Below are positions 59,541-64,000 of a stretch of 64,000 nucleotides of DNA, one piece after another. The notes beneath the pieces are model-generated. The model was not told the origin of the DNA and ran no database searches. It saw only the letters and a program-made list of their open reading frames with translations. Position 1 is the first letter of the stretch. Every line of letters starts with the position of its first letter. The position numbers were made by a program, and so were the translations under genes. The stretch is taken from positions 1 to 64,000 of the forward strand of contig JAZUJI010000056.1 of assembly GCA_045642685.1 (NCBI GenBank). Reading direction: 5' to 3'. This stretch comes from UBA8612 sp045642685. GTDB lineage: Bacteria > Bacillota > Clostridia > Oscillospirales > Acutalibacteraceae.

Positions 59541-60935
59541 TCACACGGCTTCCTCTGCTTTTTCTCCGTCCGGCTTCATCGTCACATCCCGGATCCAGCG
59601 GAACCGGTTCACCTTTACGGCGGCAACGGCGCATTTTGTCACCTGGTCGGATTTGAGGCAGGCGAAGGTCACGGCAGGCGGCCACTTGAAAACAAAGGCG
59701 GAAAGCAGCGAAAGCGGCAGGACAATGCCCCACATGAAAATTAAATCGTTGCGGAACACGAAGCCGGTATCACCGCCGGCGCACACGATGCCGGTCAGGC
59801 ACGGACATTCATAGGCGGTGCCCACGGTGGTGACGCACAAAATGGTCATGAACAAATTCGCCAGTGCCTTGGTCGGTGCGCTGACCTCCTTGTAGAACAG
59901 CAAAAACAGCGGTCGGGAGAAAAACAAAACCGCACCCGAAGCAAGCCCGATCAAAAGGAACAGCACCTGAAGGGTTTTCGCATACTGCTTGACCAAATCA
60001 AGCTTGTTCTCCCCGATGGTTTTGCCGATAATGACCGAAGCTGCATTTCCGGCAGCATAAAGCACAACGCTGATGAGTTGGAAGACGGTGGCGGCAATGG
60101 AGTTGGCACTCAGCACCGATTCCGAGCCTAAGTGGCCGAGGATAACACCCTGTATCGCCATGGCGATACCCCAGCTCAGCGAAGAAAGCGTCAGCGGAAA
60201 ACCGACCTTAAAGAACAGGCGGATATAGGATTTTTCAACATAGAAAAAGTGGCGGAGCTTCAGCCGCAGCGTTTTTTCAACGCCGAATACATAAACAAGC
60301 ACCACGGCAAACTCGATCAGCCGGGAGGTGAGCGTTGCGATAGCGGCACCACGGATCCCCATGGGCGAAAAGCCGAGATGGCCGTAAATCAGGACATAGT
60401 TGAGAAATACATTGGAAAGGAGTGCCGACAGGGAAACAAAAAAGCCGATACGCACTTTTTCGATGCTTCGCATTAAGGCGAGCAGAAGCTGCGTCACAAG
60501 AAAGAACGGGTAGGAAAAGCAGGTGATCAGCAGGTAGGGGATCCCTTCGTTGACAACGGCGGTCTGGTCGGTCAGAAGGGAAAGGGCTGCCCGGGGAAAG
60601 AACAGCACCGCACCGAACAGAACCAGCACAAACGCCATGCCGATGGCAAGCGTCACACCGAAACAGCGGCGAATGGGCGTCAGCTCTTTTTTGCCCCAGT
60701 ATTGAGCGGTCAGAACGATCAGACCGTTGGAAAAGCCGATGGCGATCATCTGCACCAGAAACTGGATCTGATTGACGACCGAAACAGCACTGAGCGACAG
60801 CTCACTGTAGCTGCCGATCATGACATTATCTGCCAGATTAACAGCGCAGACGATGACATTCTGCAAAGAGATTGTCATCGCCATTGAAAAAAACATTTTA
60901 TAAAATTGTTTATCTTTCACAAGGAATTTTTTCAT
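59541..60935 (-). CDS. MATE-family efflux transporter
   Basis: A 464-residue membrane protein with about twelve helices in two related halves. NLADNVMIGSYSELSLSAVSVVNQ and FSPMGIRGAAIATLTSR are typical of the NorM/MATE fold, as is SANSIAATVFQLISVVLYAAGNAASVIIGKTIGE (key AGNAASVIIGKTIG). MATE pumps export drugs or metabolites with Na+ or H+. The C-terminus is a basic cytosolic tail. It follows the foldase-like lipoprotein gene by 15 bp, in a run of reverse-strand genes. Confidence 0.92.
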   Translation of the reverse strand: MKKFLVKDKQFYKMFFSMAMTISLQNVIVCAVNLADNVMIGSYSELSLSAVSVVNQIQFLVQMIAIGFSNGLIVLTAQYWGKKELTPIRRCFGVTLAIGMAFVLVLFGAVLFFPRAALSLLTDQTAVVNEGIPYLLITCFSYPFFLVTQLLLALMRSIEKVRIGFFVSLSALLSNVFLNYVLIYGHLGFSPMGIRGAAIATLTSRLIEFAVVLVYVFGVEKTLRLKLRHFFYVEKSYIRLFFKVGFPLTLSSLSWGIAMAIQGVILGHLGSESVLSANSIAATVFQLISVVLYAAGNAASVIIGKTIGENKLDLVKQYAKTLQVLFLLIGLASGAVLFFSRPLFLLFYKEVSAPTKALANLFMTILCVTTVGTAYECPCLTGIVCAGGDTGFVFRNDLIFMWGIVLPLSLLSAFVFKWPPAVTFACLKSDQVTKCAVAAVKVNRFRWIRDVTMKPDGEKAEEAV

Positions 60936-60950
60936 GGTTTGCCGCCTTTA

Positions 60951-61922
60951 TTATTTTGTTCGCCGGGTGTCAAGCACTTTTTCCATTGCCTTTTCGATCA
61001 CACGGTCATTGCGCTTCATGGGGTATTCCTTGGCTGTTTCGATGAGCATATCGGAGAGCATTTCACCGCGAAGCGCATCGACATAACGGGTGCGGTAATG
61101 GGTGTAGTTGTTGACATCGCCTTTTTTCGCATCGGAGCGGACGACCAAAAAGATGTATTCGTCCGTTTCGATAACGGTCGGCTTGTTGTAGGCGAGTGAG
61201 GCGACCTTTTTCAGGAAGCCCTCCGGGTAGGCGGAGCTGTTGACGGAAACAAAAATCGGGCTGACCTCAATGTCATCGTTCACCTGCGCCAGGGTAACAC
61301 CCTCGTACATACGGTTGCGCTTGGTGTAAAATTCCGTGCGCAGGTCCGCCAGCTCCCGCCACGGCAGCTCAACGGTTTTGCCGTTTTCATCCTGCGTGGT
61401 CAGATAGCCGACGATCGCCTGAAATTCGACATAATTCTGGTCAAAGTAATATTCGATTTCCTCCTCGGAAACCTCGTATTCACTGCCTTCACCGAAATAG
61501 TACAGGAGCAGAGCCGTGCGGTATTGCTCCACGGCTTCGATCTTGCCGATCGTGGTTTTGCTGATACCGGCTTTGGTGTAATGCCCGCCGTAAAGCCGCC
61601 AACATTCTTCGCTGTCGTCCGATATGGCCTTGCGGCTTTCTGCATCAAGCTTGAGCGAAATCTGCTCAAACATGGTGGTTGCGCCGACATAGCGGCAGCA
61701 CAAATCAACGGCACGCTCCACAAGAGCATCCGTGTCGCTTAAATCGGCACCGCTTTTTTCGGCTTCGCTGTAGGCGGCATCCAGATAGTAGGCAAAAACC
61801 TCATTGTCCACTTCGGCTTTTCCGATGGTCAGAGCCGTTTTTTTGCGCGGAGCGGCAGAACAGGCAGTGAACACCGGCAAAAGCATGGTCAGAAGCAGAA
61901 TAACGGACAGAATTTTTTTCAT
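60951..61922 (-). CDS. Lipoprotein with SurA/PrsA-like helical architecture
   Basis: A 323-residue lipoprotein with lipobox FTAC after a Leu-rich signal (ILSVILLLTMLLPVFTAC). The mature part (IGKAEVDNEVFAYYLDAAYSEAEKSG, then YEVSEEEIEYYFDQNYVEFQAIVGYL) has the helical pattern of SurA/PrsA foldase N-domains and a short parvulin-like middle, but key PPIase residues cannot be confirmed. ATG 61922 gives the lipoprotein signal; upstream frame overlaps gtrA and is not used. It overlaps gtrA by 4 bp. Confidence 0.75.
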   Translation of the reverse strand: MKKILSVILLLTMLLPVFTACSAAPRKKTALTIGKAEVDNEVFAYYLDAAYSEAEKSGADLSDTDALVERAVDLCCRYVGATTMFEQISLKLDAESRKAISDDSEECWRLYGGHYTKAGISKTTIGKIEAVEQYRTALLLYYFGEGSEYEVSEEEIEYYFDQNYVEFQAIVGYLTTQDENGKTVELPWRELADLRTEFYTKRNRMYEGVTLAQVNDDIEVSPIFVSVNSSAYPEGFLKKVASLAYNKPTVIETDEYIFLVVRSDAKKGDVNNYTHYRTRYVDALRGEMLSDMLIETAKEYPMKRNDRVIEKAMEKVLDTRRTK

Positions 61923-62377
61923 GAATCGTTTCTTCTTTCGTTTTCCGCTTGTGCGGCTTTGTTGGTGTTGATGCTGTTGCGGTACACCACAAAACGGCAG
62001 AAGAGGAATTCGGTGGTTAAGTTGATGAGCATGGTAAACGCCAGAACGAGGTACTCGTTCCAGTGCGCCGATTCCGTCAGCGCATCGCCCCACCAGGTCG
62101 AAAGCGGCGTGAACACGCAGTAGTACGCAGCGACCTTCAGCATGGCGATGGGGACATTGGTGGCGGATTTGAATGTGAAGCGGCGGTTGACCGTGAAGTT
62201 ATACAGCACGGACAGCACCAGCGCCGGCAAATAGGCGTACCAGTACTTGAAATGGAACACTTCATTGAGCAGCGTAAAGGTAATCGTTTGAATAATACCG
62301 GCTCCGGCAGAAAACGCAACAAACTTTGCCACCTGCACCAGTGTTTGCTTCGGGGTCAGCTTGGATTGGCTTGACAT
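61919..62377 (-). CDS. GtrA-family membrane protein
   Basis: A 152-residue protein with four membrane helices. The family pattern is visible in VAKFVAFSAGAGIIQTITFTLL, YNFTVNRRFTFKS and LTTEFLFCRFVVYRN. GtrA proteins are thought to flip lipid-linked sugars or support cell-wall polysaccharide modification. It overlaps the alpha/beta hydrolase gene by 22 bp upstream and the lipoprotein gene by 4 bp downstream, so it is translated in a coupled operon. Confidence 0.9.
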   Translation of the reverse strand: MSSQSKLTPKQTLVQVAKFVAFSAGAGIIQTITFTLLNEVFHFKYWYAYLPALVLSVLYNFTVNRRFTFKSATNVPIAMLKVAAYYCVFTPLSTWWGDALTESAHWNEYLVLAFTMLINLTTEFLFCRFVVYRNSINTNKAAQAENERRNDS

Positions 62378-63294
62378 GACGGTTCGTCACACCTTTCGAT
62401 AGCTTTGTCGAAGAATGCGATAAGATCTCTGTAAAATTCTTCACGGCAGTATTCGTTGAACAATTCGTGCCGTGCTTTCGGGTAAGTGCGAAGGCTGACA
62501 TTTTGCAGACCGTGTTTTTTGTAAACACGAGCCAGCTTGACGGCACCGGAGGATTTGTGCCCGCCGATGGGGTCATCCTCACCGGAAAAGATGCCGACCG
62601 GAATGTCCTTTTTGATTTTTTCAAGGTTTTTATCGGTGTAAAGCCGACCGAACGATTTGAGCATCGACCAGTCGAAGTTGATGCTCACGGCAATGTCGGT
62701 CAGCGGGTCATCCAGATATTCCCGGCGGCGTTCCGGGTCGCTCATCACCCACTGCGCCGGACCTTTATCCCCTTTGTATTTGAAGCTGAACAGCAGATTG
62801 CTCGCTTTGTTGACAAAGGACGGACGCCAGTTTTTGGCGACCAGCTCAAGCGGTAAAAGCAGCCCCAGACCTGCCTGCTTTCCGTTCATACAGGCGGTAC
62901 CGGTCAAGGCAACGGCGCAGGCTTCCGTTTCGCTTTCGAGAAAAGCCTGACCCAGAAAAGAACCGTAGCTGTGACCCACAAAAACGGTGGGCAGATGATA
63001 ACGAAGCGTGAGAATGTGGTTGAAGCAAACCAAGTCACGCAGCGTGCGGTCGAAAATATCGCCCTTGTGGCGGCCACGGTTTTCGTCGGTTTCGGTCTTG
63101 CCGTGGGCACGGTGGTCATCGGCAAAAACGATGTATCCGGCGGCGTTGAGCTTCCTTGCCATTTCATCGTACCGTCCGGCGTGCTCACACATACCGTGGG
63201 AAATCTGCGCAACGGCCTTGGGGTTTTCGACTTCATCCCAAAGGTAGCCGTGAATCGGCAGCCCGTTAAAGCCGGGCATCGTAATTTCTTTCAT
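62356..63294 (-). CDS. Alpha/beta hydrolase, monoacylglycerol-lipase/lysophospholipase type
   Basis: A 312-residue serine hydrolase. AQISHGMCEHAGRYDEMA (oxyanion region), FADDHRAHGKT, the nucleophile elbow VGHSYGSFLG, IFSGEDDPIGGH (acid) and YPKARHELFNEY (His) match the Hydrolase_4/PldB family. It likely cleaves acylglycerols or lysophospholipids in the cytosol. ATG 63294 is chosen since GAGG lies 10 bp upstream; a TTG at 63303 is too near that site. It starts 6 bp after the stop of the MFS gene. Confidence 0.9.
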   Translation of the reverse strand: MKEITMPGFNGLPIHGYLWDEVENPKAVAQISHGMCEHAGRYDEMARKLNAAGYIVFADDHRAHGKTETDENRGRHKGDIFDRTLRDLVCFNHILTLRYHLPTVFVGHSYGSFLGQAFLESETEACAVALTGTACMNGKQAGLGLLLPLELVAKNWRPSFVNKASNLLFSFKYKGDKGPAQWVMSDPERRREYLDDPLTDIAVSINFDWSMLKSFGRLYTDKNLEKIKKDIPVGIFSGEDDPIGGHKSSGAVKLARVYKKHGLQNVSLRTYPKARHELFNEYCREEFYRDLIAFFDKAIERCDEPSCQANPS

Positions 63295-63299
63295 TGAAA

Positions 63300-63998
63300 T
63301 CAATCCTCATTTTCTTCTCTTGCTTTTTCGGCGGCGGCTTCGACCCAGCCCGTGTCCGCTTCACCGTGCTTGACAAACAGGATGCAGAGAATGGCAAGCA
63401 GGAATGCGATTGGAGAATAGTAGAACAGGGACATATAGCTGCCGGAGAACATACGGACGATACCGTAGAGAATGGGAGAGGCGATCTGAGCGGAGAAGGT
63501 GGCAGTATAGTAGTAGCCGGTGAAAGTGCCGACTTTATCCTGACCGCCGATTTCCAGCACGAGCGGCAGCGTGTTGACGGTGATGAACATATTGGCGGCA
63601 CCGCCCAGGATCAGGGCGACCCAGATAAGTGCAAAGCTGCGGGTGACGACATAGAGCAGGAACACAATCATGAACACAGCCAAGCCGAGAAGGATAGTCT
63701 TTTTGCGGCCGATTTTGACCCCGAGCTTGCCGGCGGGCAAAGCGGCGATGGCAGAGCAGACGGCGAAAATTGCCATCATAATGGTTGCGTCCTTGGTCTC
63801 CTTGCCGAGTACCTCAGCGGCGAACAGGGCAAAGAAAGTGGTGATGGCGTTGGTGCCGCAGAACAGGAAAAACAGACCTGCGAGCATGGCAATAAGGCTT
63901 TTGCGTTCGCTGCCGGAAAGCTTTTCCGCCTTGCGGGCGGTGCGTTCGGCTTTTTCTGCTTCTTTTTCTGCCTTGCGTCTGGCGGCGGCATCCTGTGT
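63300..63998 (-). CDS. MFS transporter, C-terminal part (5' end outside window)
   Basis: The reverse-strand frame is open to the right edge, so the N-terminal half is missing. The visible 232 residues begin with a charged helical loop (RRKAEKEAEKAERTARKAEK), the central cytosolic loop of an MFS protein, then six membrane helices with LPAGKLGVKIGRKKTILLGL as the second-half motif A (G-x3-D/GRRK type). It resembles SLC45-like sugar transporters. It begins the visible run MFS-hydrolase-GtrA-lipoprotein-MATE. Confidence 0.85.
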   Translation of the reverse strand, partial: TQDAAARRKAEKEAEKAERTARKAEKLSGSERKSLIAMLAGLFFLFCGTNAITTFFALFAAEVLGKETKDATIMMAIFAVCSAIAALPAGKLGVKIGRKKTILLGLAVFMIVFLLYVVTRSFALIWVALILGGAANMFITVNTLPLVLEIGGQDKVGTFTGYYYTATFSAQIASPILYGIVRMFSGSYMSLFYYSPIAFLLAILCILFVKHGEADTGWVEAAAEKAREENED

Positions 63999-64000
63999 AC

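Overview
The window is chromosomal DNA of moderate G+C content from a spore-forming, probably gut-associated anaerobic Firmicute. The nearest fit is a Clostridia/Oscillospirales (Ruminococcaceae-like) organism. Evidence: a cotJABC spore-coat operon, a class B sortase, a dockerin-bearing subtilase, the GlgC/GlgD pair typical of Firmicute glycogen operons, AbrB-type and c-di-AMP signalling proteins, and strong AGGAGG ribosome sites with TTGACA/TATAAT promoters. The taxonomic call is an inference; no rRNA gene is present.

Layout. 1-460: the 3' end of a tyrosine recombinase gene facing an initiator tRNA-fMet, which looks like the edge of an integrated element lying to the left. 680-8490: a HAD phosphatase and a small membrane protein, then a thiolation/cinA block (cysteine desulfurase, thiI, cinA), a class B sortase with a long acidic cytosolic extension, and a degenerate, membrane-anchored CinA-like protein. 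8500-13000: a DUF4091 protein and a two-gene redox module (CrtI-like FAD oxidoreductase plus ferredoxin reductase) whose AGA-rich codon use differs from its neighbours. 13100-16810: cotJABC, ldhA, two small-protein loci, a frameshifted gene and a small HTH regulator. 16800-23850: a FAD dehydrogenase, a 47-residue peptide gene under a palindromic operator, a secreted phosphoesterase, and a HAD/GH38 operon. 24100-34300: dockerin subtilase, YmdB-like phosphodiesterase, peptide-binding lipoprotein, recG, AbrB regulator, a lipoprotein, inorganic pyrophosphatase and an Ala-tRNA(Pro) deacylase-like protein. 34400-41150: a second GH38 enzyme, then a reverse-strand operon of ABC exporter, DUF1854 protein and DarA. 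41390-47120: glycogen operon glgB-glgC-glgD-glgA. 47150-53330: XRE regulator, phosphatase-fold protein lacking its catalytic His, GPH-type transporter with a 300-residue tail, and an ArsR/P-type ATPase metal-efflux pair. 53390-64000, reverse strand: a secreted phosphoesterase, a five-gene operon (two SCP2-like proteins around a class III aminotransferase and a split transketolase), then MATE pump, foldase-like lipoprotein, GtrA protein, alpha/beta hydrolase and a truncated MFS gene.

The genes suggest a saccharolytic, fermentative lifestyle: glycan trimming (two GH38, DUF4091), sugar uptake (GPH transporter), storage as glycogen, and lactate formation. The least familiar parts are the SCP2/transketolase/aminotransferase operon and the sortase plus pseudo-CinA pair.
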